Part shown: positions 44,908 through 53,379 of the stretch, piece after piece
How positions within the stretch are numbered: the stretch's first letter is position 1
How the letters are laid out: each line of letters opens with the position of its first letter
Source: Chloroflexota bacterium
Lineage (GTDB): Bacteria; Chloroflexota; Anaerolineae; Aggregatilineales; UBA2796
Assembly: GCA_021325095.1 (NCBI GenBank)
Contig: JAJPHV010000076.1
Coordinates: forward strand, 1 to 64,000
Length of the DNA: 64,000 bases
Direction of reading: 5' to 3'
The notes under the pieces: model-generated
Told to the model about the DNA's origin: nothing
The model's input: the letters and a program-made list of their open reading frames with translations, nothing else
The model's database searches: none
Position numbers and translations under genes: made by a program

Positions 44908-45861
44908 ATGCCAGCCAAATCGAGTAAGAATGGTAATCCTCGTAAGAGCAAGAGCGGCAATGGCGCGACACCGCGCCGCAAGACCCTTGACCTCGGTTTT
45001 CCGTCGTTTTGCCTGGGCGACCTGAGCTACGTGGACGTGCAGGCTTATTTGAAGCATTCCGATACAATCCTGATCCCGAAGGCCAGTCTGGAGCAGCATG
45101 GCCCACACCTGCCGCTGTACTGCGACACGATTACCTCCACCGAGGTGGCACGGCGGGCGGGCGAGCAGGCGGGCATTCTGTACACGCCGACGCTGTGGCT
45201 CGGCTACTCGCCACAGCACATGCGCGCGCCGGGCTTTGGCGCGGGCACGATCACGCTGCGCGAGAACACCTACCTGAACCTGATCTACGACATCGGGCGC
45301 AGCCTGATCCATCATGGCTTCAACCGCCTGATCTTCGTCAACGGGCACGGCTCCAACGTCAAGGTCATCGACCCGGTGCTGCGTCGACTGCGCAACGAAA
45401 CGGGCGCGCTGATCGCCTACTACAAGCCCTATGCCGAGCGCTACATCGGTATGTTGAAGGACGTGCTGGAAGGCCCTGTCGAAGAGACACCAGGCTGGCA
45501 CGCAGGCGAACTCGAAACGTCGCAGGTGCTGGCCCACAACTCGAAACTGGTGCGGCTGGATCGCGCTAAAACGGATAAGGCGCACGCTCCGAAATGGCTT
45601 GGCGAAGCGTGGAGCAAGAACGATGGGATGCCCGATGCCGTTTTCCAGGGCTACCAGTATTTCAACTTTCCCTTCGACCATGAGGAGTTCACCGATTCCG
45701 GCGTGATGGGCGTGCCGCAGCGGGGAACTGCCGCCAAAGGTGAGGAAGCCTTCCGGCGCTTCGCACAACATCTGATCGACGCTGTTCACGAACTGGAACA
45801 GGTCGAAGTCCACGTCACCAAGCGCGATTTCACGGTGGATAAAGCATGGACACCCGACTGA
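44908..45861 (+). CDS. creatininase-family amidohydrolase/hydrolase
   Basis: A 317-residue protein of the creatininase family (PF02633). Metal ligands are E and H in LEQHGPHLPL, D in YCDTITS, H in the NGHGSNVK loop, and H/E in WHAGELETS. An unusual basic N-terminal extension (KSSKNGNPRKSKSGNG) precedes the domain. In Thermotoga the family member IolN hydrolyses a ring diketone in inositol breakdown; others act on creatinine, formamides or F420-precursor steps. Here, between a Tm-1-like gene and an FAD oxidase in a sugar/polyol locus, a ring-opening hydrolase is the most attractive reading. It overlaps the next gene by 16 bp. Confidence 0.9.
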   Translation: MPAKSSKNGNPRKSKSGNGATPRRKTLDLGFPSFCLGDLSYVDVQAYLKHSDTILIPKASLEQHGPHLPLYCDTITSTEVARRAGEQAGILYTPTLWLGYSPQHMRAPGFGAGTITLRENTYLNLIYDIGRSLIHHGFNRLIFVNGHGSNVKVIDPVLRRLRNETGALIAYYKPYAERYIGMLKDVLEGPVEETPGWHAGELETSQVLAHNSKLVRLDRAKTDKAHAPKWLGEAWSKNDGMPDAVFQGYQYFNFPFDHEEFTDSGVMGVPQRGTAAKGEEAFRRFAQHLIDAVHELEQVEVHVTKRDFTVDKAWTPD

Positions 45862-47285
45862 TCGACGTGGCAGCGCTCTCGCTGTCCCTGGCGCAGATCG
45901 TCGGACGGGAAAATGTGCTGACTGCGGCTGAGGCGTTGCGCCCCTATGCCAGCGACCAGTGGTGGTACGCGATTGCGGCGGCGGCGGCGGGTCGCGCCAT
46001 CAGCAACCCGGACGTGGTGGTGAAGCCGACTACACCCGAACAGGTTGTCGAGGTTGTCAAATACGCTAACCAGGCTGGTGTGCCGATCACGCCCTGGGGC
46101 GGCGGCAGCGGAGTCCAGGGCGCGGCCAACGCGGATCGCGGCGGGATCATCCTCGACCTGCGCGGGCTGAACCGTGTCCGCGAGACTGATCGCCAATCGC
46201 TGGTATGTGTCGTCGAGGCGGGCAAGGTCTGCCGGGAGTTCGAGGCCGAACTGAATGCCCAGGGCCTGTCCTTCACGCACTACCCGGCCTCAACGGAGTG
46301 GGCGACCATCGGCGGCAGCATCGGCGCACGCGGATCGGGCGTGCTGTCCACTAAGTACGGCAAGATCGAGGATCACGTCCTGAGCCTGGAATTCGTGACG
46401 CCGACGGGCGAACTGGTGCACACGCCCGCCGTCCCGCGCCATGCCGCCGGGCCGGAATTGACGCAACTGCTGATCGGGTCGGAAGGCGCGTATGGCATTG
46501 TGACGGCGGCCACCGTCAAGCTGCGGGCACTGCCCAAAAAACGGGTCTTTGGCGTGTTCGCCTTCAAGGACCTCAAGGACGGGATCGAAGCCGGGCGACA
46601 GATCATGGTGACGGGGCTGCGGCCCGCCGTCATGCGCCTATACGATCAGCACGCGGCGGCGCACAGCCTGGCGCGCGCCGTCGAAACGCCGCTGCCCGAT
46701 CCGACAAAGGTCTTAATGTTCGACGGCGAGTATCCCGACCTGGTGGACCTGGAAGCGGCCAAAGCCTTTGAGATTTGCCGGGCGAACGGCGGCCAGGAAC
46801 TCCCGGCGCGGCTCGGCGAGTTGTGGTGGGAGCGGCGTTACGTGTTTTACTACCCGCCCTACGCGCCGGAACTGCCGAGCATCTGGGGCACGATTGACGT
46901 GGTGGCGGACTTCAAACACATCGAGAATGTCTATCACGCCACCACGCAGGCCATCCGCGCAGCCGTGCCGGAAAAGTGGAACCTGTCGCTGAACACGCAC
47001 CTGTCGCACTGGTACGAGTGGGGATCGATGATCTACGCCCGCATGAAGATTCCGACTGGCCCGGATAATCTGGACGAGGCAAAGGCGCTGCACGATGCGA
47101 TCTTCAAAGCGGGGACGGAGGCAGCGATGGCGGCGGGCGCAGTGCTGAACGATCATCACGGCGTCGGGCTGCGGCTGGCCCCCTACATGCAGCAGCAGTA
47201 CGGCGCAGGCATGGATACCCTGCGGCGCATCAAACGGGCGCTCGACCCGAACGGCATCCTGTGTCCGGGGAAGTTGGGGCTGTAG
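45846..47285 (+). CDS. FAD-binding oxidase/dehydrogenase (GlcD/alkyl-DHAP-synthase-like, VAO family)
   Basis: A 479-residue flavoprotein. The FAD-binding block is VVVKPTTPEQVVEVVKYANQAGVPITPWGGGSGVQG, then HYPASTEWATIGGSIGARGSGVLSTKYGKIEDHVL and TQLLIGSEGAYGIVTAATVKL. The C-terminal active-site segment is LNDHHGVGLRLAPYM and the end IKRALDPNGILCPGKLG. The sequence resembles alkyldihydroxyacetonephosphate synthase and 2-hydroxyacid dehydrogenases. The gene starts inside the last codons of the creatininase gene. In this locus it would oxidise an alcohol or hydroxyacid; which one is unknown. Confidence 0.9.
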   Translation: MDTRLIDVAALSLSLAQIVGRENVLTAAEALRPYASDQWWYAIAAAAAGRAISNPDVVVKPTTPEQVVEVVKYANQAGVPITPWGGGSGVQGAANADRGGIILDLRGLNRVRETDRQSLVCVVEAGKVCREFEAELNAQGLSFTHYPASTEWATIGGSIGARGSGVLSTKYGKIEDHVLSLEFVTPTGELVHTPAVPRHAAGPELTQLLIGSEGAYGIVTAATVKLRALPKKRVFGVFAFKDLKDGIEAGRQIMVTGLRPAVMRLYDQHAAAHSLARAVETPLPDPTKVLMFDGEYPDLVDLEAAKAFEICRANGGQELPARLGELWWERRYVFYYPPYAPELPSIWGTIDVVADFKHIENVYHATTQAIRAAVPEKWNLSLNTHLSHWYEWGSMIYARMKIPTGPDNLDEAKALHDAIFKAGTEAAMAAGAVLNDHHGVGLRLAPYMQQQYGAGMDTLRRIKRALDPNGILCPGKLGL

Positions 47286-47287
47286 AA

Positions 47288-47326
47288 GCCTCACCCCCGG
47301 CCCCTCTCCATCCTGTGGAGAGGGGA
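47288..47326 (+). repeat. CCTCACCCC-family hairpin repeat
   Basis: GCCTCACCCCCGGCCCCTC with hairpin CTCTCCAtccTGTGGAGAG, beginning 2 bases after the FAD-oxidase stop. Between two convergent genes (aldolase stop 47358). Confidence 0.7.
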
Positions 47327-47357
47327 GCAGGCAATCAGGAAAACGTGCGGTTCGAAA

Positions 47358-48458
47358 CTACGCGACGGTCACTTCCGGGCAGAGATACACGTCCTGGATA
47401 GCGTTGAGCAGCGCCGCGCCTTCGGACATGGGGCGCTGGAAGGCTTTGCGCCCGCTGATCAGGCCCGTGCCGCCTGCGCGCTTGTTGATGACGGCGGTGA
47501 GCACGGCTTCGGCCAGATCGTTCTTGCCGCTGGCTCCGCCCGAATTGATCAGCCCGGCGCGGCCCATGTAGCAATTGACAACCTGGTAACGGGTCAGGTC
47601 GATGGGGTTGTCGGTGGTCAACTGGGTATACATGCGCTCGTCCAGCTTGCCGTAGGAGGAGTTACCTGTATTCAGTGCTTTGTAGCCGCCATTGCCCGTC
47701 GGCAGCTTTTGCTTGATGATGTCCGCCTGGATGGTGACGCCCAGGTGGTTGGCCTGCCCGGTCAGGTCTGCCGAGGTCTCGTGGTTGGTTCCGTTGACCT
47801 TGAAGGCGCTGTTGCGGGTGTAGCACCACAGGACGGTTGCCATGCCCAACTGGTGTGCCTCGTAGAACGCCTCGGCCACTTCGACAATCTGGCGGGTGCT
47901 TTCCGCCGAGCCGTAGTAGACGGTTGCGCCGACGGCCACCGCGCCCATGTCCCAGGCTTGCTTGACCTGCCCGAACATGACCTGGTCGAACTTATTGGGA
48001 TAGGTCAGCAGTTCGTTGTGGTTCAGCTTGACGATGAACGGAATCTTGTGGGCGTACTTGCGAGCCACCGCGCCCAGCACGCCGAAGGTCGAGGCGCAGG
48101 CGTTGCAGCCGCCCTCAATCGCCAGTTCGACGATCCTGGCCGGGTCGAAGTAGGCCGGGTTCTTGGCGAAGGACGCGCCAGCCGAATGCTCGATACCCTG
48201 GTCAACGGGCAGAATGGACAGATAGCCGGTTCCGGCCAGCCGCCCATGATTGAACATCTGCTGCAAGCTGCGCAGCACCTGCGGCGGGCGATCCGACTGG
48301 GCGTAGACTTCGCTCACAAAGTTCGGGCCGGGGAGATAAAGTTGGTCTTTGCTGATGGGCCTGGACACATGATTTAAGAGCGTGTCGGCCTGATCGCCCA
48401 GAAGTTCGGCAATCTTGTCGATAGATAAAGTTGTCGTGGCGTTTAAGGCAATCGCCAT
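47358..48458 (-). CDS. fbaB: class I fructose-bisphosphate aldolase (FbaB/DhnA type)
   Basis: A 366-residue Schiff-base aldolase that splits fructose-1,6-bisphosphate to dihydroxyacetone phosphate and glyceraldehyde-3-phosphate, or makes it in gluconeogenesis. Family-specific blocks are [54 protein letters not shown] (the catalytic lysine lies in this block) and [20 protein letters not shown] with [18 protein letters not shown]. Length fits the family. The ribosome-binding site is AAAGAGGGG. It is divergent from the second sugar transporter with a 228-base spacer. Confidence 0.94.
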   Translation of the reverse strand: MAIALNATTTLSIDKIAELLGDQADTLLNHVSRPISKDQLYLPGPNFVSEVYAQSDRPPQVLRSLQQMFNHGRLAGTGYLSILPVDQGIEHSAGASFAKNPAYFDPARIVELAIEGGCNACASTFGVLGAVARKYAHKIPFIVKLNHNELLTYPNKFDQVMFGQVKQAWDMGAVAVGATVYYGSAESTRQIVEVAEAFYEAHQLGMATVLWCYTRNSAFKVNGTNHETSADLTGQANHLGVTIQADIIKQKLPTGNGGYKALNTGNSSYGKLDERMYTQLTTDNPIDLTRYQVVNCYMGRAGLINSGGASGKNDLAEAVLTAVINKRAGGTGLISGRKAFQRPMSEGAALLNAIQDVYLCPEVTVA

Positions 48459-48544
48459 AATTGAAACCCCTCTTTATTGGTAGCTTGCCGGGCAGCCGAA
48501 AATCATACCGTGATTCGCAGCGGCAGGGGTAGGACTTGCCTGAC

Positions 48545-48572
48545 TTGTGGTTTCAAGCGCGTGGATTATCAT
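48545..48572 (+). promoter_or_regulatory. candidate promoter of the second transporter operon
   Basis: TTGTGG (48545-48550), a 16-nt spacer and TATCAT (48567-48572), about 115 bases upstream of the binding-protein ATG at 48687. Modest match. Confidence 0.35.
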
Positions 48573-48686
48573 ATACGAAGACATGCTGCGAGCCGGTCAA
48601 TAGTACATAACGCAAGTGACGGGCTGTGGGCTTTGCCGTTCCAGCAGTCGATCCTATCTTTCAGATATTTGTTTTGGAGGCCAGTG

Positions 48687-50033
48687 ATGTCAGAGCAGAA
48701 ACGCAAAAATAGTTTAAGTCGTCGTGATTTCTTACGGTTGTCCGCAGGTGGTCTGGGCGCGGCTGCCTTCGCCGGGTCGGTTGGGAAGTTTGACCCCCTG
48801 CTCAAGCCCTTTGCCCAGGGCGAGGTCACGGGCAAGGTCGAGATCTGGGGCTACAACGGCACGATTGACCACTTCATCGCAGCGAAGGACATGCTGGAGA
48901 AGAAATATCCCGGTCTGCAAATCGTGACCCAGCAGTGGCAATATGACCAGGCTCACGCCAATGTTCTCAACGCACTCACGTCCGGGATCGGAGTCCCCGA
49001 CCTGGCGAACTTCGACGTGGACTATGTCGGGAGTTTCGGGCCGGGCATGAGTGACCTGACCGAGCAGTTCAAACCCTACGTGGATCAGTTCGTGCCCATC
49101 GCAGTCAACCTGGCGACCTATCAGGGCAAGCTGGTTGGTCTGCCGCAGGACAACGAGCCGATGGGCTTTGCCTACCGCAAAGACATCTTCGACAAGTACG
49201 GCATCACCGAGGACGATCTGGAAACGTGGGCCGGGTTTGTCGAGGCGGGCAAGAAACTCTGGAAGGACAGCGGCAACAAGATCAAGATGATCTCGATGGA
49301 CGCGCCTGGCAGCCAGATGCCCGTCGTGGGCGAGCCGCACCAGATTCATGAGGTCTTCCTGCACGAGGCGGGCTACCCTGGCGTGTTCTTCAACAAAGCC
49401 GACGACAAGGTGATCATCGATGAGCCGAACGCCATCGCCGCCATCAAGGTCTTCAAGACGATCTGCGACCCCGACGTGTCCTTCACCTTGCAGGACAAGA
49501 ACACCTCGCTGGCCGCTTACAAGGCGGGGTTGGTCGCCACGAACATCTGCCCGGCCTGGTGGCAGTTTGGCTTGCAGCAGAACATCCCCGACCAGGCGGG
49601 CCTGTGGCGCGTGATGCGCCTGCCCGCACTGGAGAAAGGCGGCAAGCGCGCTGCGTTCCAGATTCCGACGGTGACGGGCATTCCGCAGAAAGCCGCCAAC
49701 CCCAAAGCGGCCTTCGCGGTCCTGCTCGACGCGCAGCTTACCAAAGAGGCGCAGCAGCGTTTCTACGACAACATCCACATTCTGCCGACGCACAAGGAAG
49801 TGGTAGCAAAGCTGAACGATACGCCGATCCCGTACTTTGGCGGCGAAAAGGTCTACGGGCTGCTGGACGAAGTGCTCAAGGACATCCCTGAGGTGTACTT
49901 CGGCAGGGGCTGGCCGGAAGCGCGCGCCATCCTCGCCACCGGCATGGAGCCGATCATTCGCGGCGAGGTGAGCGTGGAAGATGGGCTGCACGCGGCTGCC
50001 GAGGAAATGCGCAGCAAGCTGAACAAGGGTTAG
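48687..50033 (+). CDS. extracellular sugar-binding protein with Tat signal
   Basis: A 448-residue binding protein from the ATG at 48687, with GGAGG seven bases upstream. The signal is of the twin-arginine type: SLSRRDFLRLSAGGLGAAAFAG. The family-1 pattern is KVEIWGYNGTIDHFIAAKDMLEKKYPG, SGIGVPDLANFDVDYVGSFG and GLPQDNEPMGFAYRKDIFDKYG. Use of Tat rather than Sec, unlike the protein at 36909, may mean export after folding. First gene of a four-gene set (binding protein, two permeases, Gfo/Idh) with no ATPase. Confidence 0.93.
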   Translation: MSEQKRKNSLSRRDFLRLSAGGLGAAAFAGSVGKFDPLLKPFAQGEVTGKVEIWGYNGTIDHFIAAKDMLEKKYPGLQIVTQQWQYDQAHANVLNALTSGIGVPDLANFDVDYVGSFGPGMSDLTEQFKPYVDQFVPIAVNLATYQGKLVGLPQDNEPMGFAYRKDIFDKYGITEDDLETWAGFVEAGKKLWKDSGNKIKMISMDAPGSQMPVVGEPHQIHEVFLHEAGYPGVFFNKADDKVIIDEPNAIAAIKVFKTICDPDVSFTLQDKNTSLAAYKAGLVATNICPAWWQFGLQQNIPDQAGLWRVMRLPALEKGGKRAAFQIPTVTGIPQKAANPKAAFAVLLDAQLTKEAQQRFYDNIHILPTHKEVVAKLNDTPIPYFGGEKVYGLLDEVLKDIPEVYFGRGWPEARAILATGMEPIIRGEVSVEDGLHAAAEEMRSKLNKG

Positions 50034-50040
50034 AAGGAAC

Positions 50041-50080
50041 CTCTCACACTCCGCCCCCTCTCCACCCTGTGGAGAGGGGG
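50041..50080 (+). repeat. CCTCACCCC-family hairpin repeat, degenerate copy
   Basis: CTCTCACACTCCGCCCCCTC, hairpin CTCTCCACcctGTGGAGAG; begins 7 bases after the binding-protein stop and precedes the permease, so it may act as an mRNA-stabilising processing signal. Confidence 0.6.
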
Positions 50081-50143
50081 CGTTCCAAACCCACCGGGAC
50101 TGAGGCGAAACAGAATTCAACACCTTCATTTCGAGAGTAAAGA

Positions 50144-51064
50144 ATGGACGTTAAAGTCTTGGAAATGCCAGTCACTGCCCCTGCCCGGCGTATCCGGTGG
50201 GACAAGCTGGCTCCGTATTTGTTCATTTCGCCGTTTTTCATCATCTTTCTGATTTTTGGCCTGTTTCCGATTGTCTTCTCAGGCTGGATCAGCCTGAACG
50301 ACTGGACAGGGCTGAACCCGCCTGTCTTCATCGGCCTGAACAACTATCGGAACCTGTTGAAAGACCCGGACTTTTTGCTGGCGCTGCGTAACACAGTGGT
50401 ACTGCTCCTGTTCAGTGGGCCACTGACCATTGGCGGTGGTCTGCTGCTGGCCGTGATTCTCAACAACCGGCTGGTGCGATTCCGCAACGTCTTTCGCACC
50501 ATCTTTTACCTGCCACTGGTGGTTTCGCTGATCGTCGCCAGCCAGGTGTTCAGCCTGCTGCTTGGCAACCCGTTCGGGCTGTTCAACGAAGTCCTGGCAC
50601 GCCTGGGCTTTCAGCGCGTGAGCTTCCTGACGGAGCCAAGCCTGGCGATCCTGGTGCTGGTGATCCTGATCACGTGGAAGTACATTGGCAACGACCTGGT
50701 GATCATGCTGGCGGGGTTGCAGAGCATCCCGCCGGAACTGGGCGAGGCAGCGCTGGTCGATGGTGCAAACGCGCGGCAGGTCTTCTGGCACATCACGCTG
50801 CCGTTGATGCGCCCGGTTATCCTGTTTGACATCGTGTTGAGCACGATCAACACCTTCAATATTTTCGCGGAGCCATATACATTATTCAGCCTGAGTGGCG
50901 GCGTCAGGCAATCCGGACTGGTGACGGGACTGCTGCTCTACCGCACCTCCTTCCAGTTCTTCAAATTCGGCTATGGTTCTGCAATGGCCTATATCCTGGG
51001 GTTAATTATCTTTGTATTGTCCTTGATTCAATTGCGCGTTGGCACGCGCGAGACTGAGCGTTAG
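50144..51064 (+). CDS. sugar ABC transporter permease (MalF type)
   Basis: A 306-residue permease. The opening LAPYLFISPFFIIFLIFGLFPIVFSGWISL is the standard sugar-permease start, and the EAA loop is LGEAALVDGANARQVFWHITLPLMRPV. Six helices expected. Follows the Tat-type binding protein; the gap holds the hairpin repeat. Confidence 0.93.
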   Translation: MDVKVLEMPVTAPARRIRWDKLAPYLFISPFFIIFLIFGLFPIVFSGWISLNDWTGLNPPVFIGLNNYRNLLKDPDFLLALRNTVVLLLFSGPLTIGGGLLLAVILNNRLVRFRNVFRTIFYLPLVVSLIVASQVFSLLLGNPFGLFNEVLARLGFQRVSFLTEPSLAILVLVILITWKYIGNDLVIMLAGLQSIPPELGEAALVDGANARQVFWHITLPLMRPVILFDIVLSTINTFNIFAEPYTLFSLSGGVRQSGLVTGLLLYRTSFQFFKFGYGSAMAYILGLIIFVLSLIQLRVGTRETER

Positions 51065-51074
51065 GGGAACTGCC

Positions 51075-51932
51075 ATGCGCGAAACTTCCGTGCATATTGC
51101 CGACAGGCGCGCGCAGCGCCTGGCGTTGGGCGCGTTGTACGTGATCCTGGTGGTGGCAGCATTCCTGTCGCTTGTCCCGTTCTACTGGATGCTGATCTCC
51201 TCGTTCAAACCGCTCAACGACATTCTGACCATCCCCGTGACGCTGGTTCCGCCGCGCCCGACGCTGGAGAATTACCAACTGCTGCTGACACAGACCAAGT
51301 TTGCGCAAAGCATGTTTAACACGCTCTTTGTGGCGGGCGTCAACGTACTGTTGCAGACATTCCTGTGCTCGCTGGCGGGCTTTGCCTTCGCCAAGTATCG
51401 CTTTCGCTGGCGAAACCTGTTGTTTACCCTGGTGCTCGGCACGGTCATGATCCCGGCCAGCGTGCAGCTCGTACCCAACTACATCCTGATGGCAAATATC
51501 GGCTGGCTGGATACGTGGCTCCCGCTGATCATCCCGACGGCAGCCAATGCTTTCGGAATCTTCTGGATGCGCCAGTATATGTACAGCGTGCCGGATGAAC
51601 TGCTCGACGCCGGGCGGCTGGACGGGGCCAGCGAATTTGGCCTGTACTGGCGGATCGTGCTGCCCGTTACGCGCCCGGCGCTGGGCGCGCTGGCGCTGTT
51701 TGTCTTCACCACCAGTTGGAACGAGTTCCTGCTGCCGCTGGTCTATCTGCGCTCAGAGGAACGCTACACGGTGCAGTTGCTCATCTCGAACATCTTCCGG
51801 CAGCGCTTCCAACAGAATTTCCATCTCTTGATGGCGGCGTCGGTGCTGGCAATCATCCCGATGACGATTCTGTTCGCTACGGTGCAGCGTCAGTTTATCG
51901 CGGGCCTGACGCTCGGCAGCCTCAAGGAATGA
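51075..51932 (+). CDS. carbohydrate ABC transporter permease (MalG type)
   Basis: A 285-residue permease from the ATG at 51075 (the in-frame ATG at 51039 lies inside the previous gene). YVILVVAAFLSLVPFYWMLISSFKPLNDI opens the membrane domain, and the EAA loop is LLDAGRLDGASEFGLYWRIVLPVTRPAL. Follows the MalF-type permease by 10 bp. No ATPase follows; the nearest are at 32.6-34.8 kb. Confidence 0.93.
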   Translation: MRETSVHIADRRAQRLALGALYVILVVAAFLSLVPFYWMLISSFKPLNDILTIPVTLVPPRPTLENYQLLLTQTKFAQSMFNTLFVAGVNVLLQTFLCSLAGFAFAKYRFRWRNLLFTLVLGTVMIPASVQLVPNYILMANIGWLDTWLPLIIPTAANAFGIFWMRQYMYSVPDELLDAGRLDGASEFGLYWRIVLPVTRPALGALALFVFTTSWNEFLLPLVYLRSEERYTVQLLISNIFRQRFQQNFHLLMAASVLAIIPMTILFATVQRQFIAGLTLGSLKE

Positions 51933-51939
51933 GCGCCAC

Positions 51940-53031
51940 ATGATCCGGGTTGGACTGGTCGGAACCAGCCTGTGGGCCGACTCGATGTACCTGCCCGCGC
52001 TGGCGAATCATCCGCAGGGCGGGATTGTGGCGTTGTGCGGGCGCAACCGGGAGAAGGCCGAGGCGCTGGCAAAGTGCTGGAACGTGCCGCAGGTCTACAC
52101 CGATTACCGCGCGATGATCGACTCGGCCCGGCTGGATGCGCTGATTGTGGCGACGCCCAATGACACACATTACCCGATCACGATGGCGGCGCTGGACGCG
52201 GGCTTGCATGTCCTGTGCGAGAAACCGCTGGCGCTGAACTACGCCCAGGCGCGCGAGATGGCCGAACGATCCGACGGGCTGGCCCTCAAGAACATGGTTC
52301 CCTTCACCTATCGCTACATGCCCACCAACCGCTACGTCAAGCAGTTGATCAACGAGGGCTACGTCGGGCGTCCCTATCACCTGAACATGCGCTACTATGC
52401 CGACTATGGGCGCGGCGATCAATACCAGTGGGTGTTTGACTCGGCGGTTGCCGGGTCGGGCGTGATTGCCGATCTCGGCGCGCACTGGTTCCATCTGGCG
52501 CGCTGGTTCTATGGCGAGATCATTGGCCTAAGTTGCAGTCTGAATACGCTGATCAACCGCCAGGACCCGCCCGATGGGCGCGACTACCCGCACGCCGACG
52601 ATGTGGCAGTGGTCAACGTGCGTTTCGCCAACGGCGCGCACGGCGTCCTGATGGTCAGCACGGTGGCCTGGGAAGGGACGAAGTTCGGCCAAACACAGCA
52701 CATGGAATTTCACGGTTCCGGCGGCACGCTGTACACGTCCATCGATTGGGACGCGCAGCAGGAAGTACGCGGCGTCCGGGCCGAGCAGCGAAATGGTCTG
52801 CAAACATTGCCTGTCCCGGATGCGCTGTGGGGCGGCGCGCGGCGCGACACCGTTCACAACACCTACCGCGACGTTTTCCGCACCCAGAACCACATGGCAC
52901 GTGAGTTTGTGACAGCGATTGCCGAAGACAAACCGGTCTATCCCGATTTTGCTGAGGGCGCACGAGTACAGCAGCTCATCGATGCGGCGGTGGAAAGCGC
53001 GCAGGGCGGGTGCTGCTGGGTAGACGTGTGA
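51940..53031 (+). CDS. Gfo/Idh/MocA-family oxidoreductase
   Basis: A 363-residue NAD(P)-dependent dehydrogenase: IRVGLVGTSLWADSMYLPAL, LHVLCEKPLALNYAQA, GSGVIADLGAHWFHLARWFYG, and a C-terminal sheet (TQHMEFHGSGGTLYTSIDWD). It begins 7 bp after the MalG-type permease stop, so it is the catabolic gene of the second transporter operon. It differs clearly from the 28813 enzyme, so the two probably act on different substrates or steps. Confidence 0.92.
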   Translation: MIRVGLVGTSLWADSMYLPALANHPQGGIVALCGRNREKAEALAKCWNVPQVYTDYRAMIDSARLDALIVATPNDTHYPITMAALDAGLHVLCEKPLALNYAQAREMAERSDGLALKNMVPFTYRYMPTNRYVKQLINEGYVGRPYHLNMRYYADYGRGDQYQWVFDSAVAGSGVIADLGAHWFHLARWFYGEIIGLSCSLNTLINRQDPPDGRDYPHADDVAVVNVRFANGAHGVLMVSTVAWEGTKFGQTQHMEFHGSGGTLYTSIDWDAQQEVRGVRAEQRNGLQTLPVPDALWGGARRDTVHNTYRDVFRTQNHMAREFVTAIAEDKPVYPDFAEGARVQQLIDAAVESAQGGCCWVDV

Positions 53032-53040
53032 ACGGATGTA

Positions 53041-53080
53041 CCTCACCCCCACCCTCTCTCTGCAAGCAGAGAGGGGGTGG
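53041..53080 (+). repeat. CCTCACCCC-family hairpin repeat, compact copy
   Basis: CCTCACCCCCACCCTCTCTC, loop tgcaagca, GAGAGGGGGTGGG. Begins 9 bases after the oxidoreductase stop. Confidence 0.65.
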
Positions 53081-53379
53081 GCCGTCACACCTGATCACCT
53101 GAAAAACAGGTCCAAGAAACAGGTGTCACCACCGCACTAACATCTCTGGCTGATAGTCACCCAACCTGGGACAGGATAGCACAGATGTTCCAGTCCGTCA
53201 AGGGCGGATTTGCGACTACCACAAATGTGGTAAGCCTGCCGACAAACCGCGTACCGATACGTTTCTCGCAGATGCGCTTTCTGCTGAGTGAGAACCCCTC
53301 ATCCTGACGATGGGCACCGCGGCCTTGACTGCTATATTGGTGGTGAAGGATAAGGGTTGTTTACGCAACGGAGCGCGAC
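53081..53379. other. intergenic region upstream of the CrtI-like gene
   Basis: About 300 bases without a convincing gene. A perfect short palindrome ACCACA-AA-TGTGGT lies at 53218-53231. A weak promoter candidate TTGACT (53325-53330), 18-nt spacer, GATAAG (53349-53354) lies shortly before the desaturase ATG. Nothing else recognised. Confidence 0.4.

Noticed and set aside
47341-47370. A GGTTCGAA-like string near 47349 as a tRNA T-loop
   Set aside because: No acceptor or anticodon stem around it, and it falls at the end of the aldolase gene. No tRNA or rRNA found in the window.
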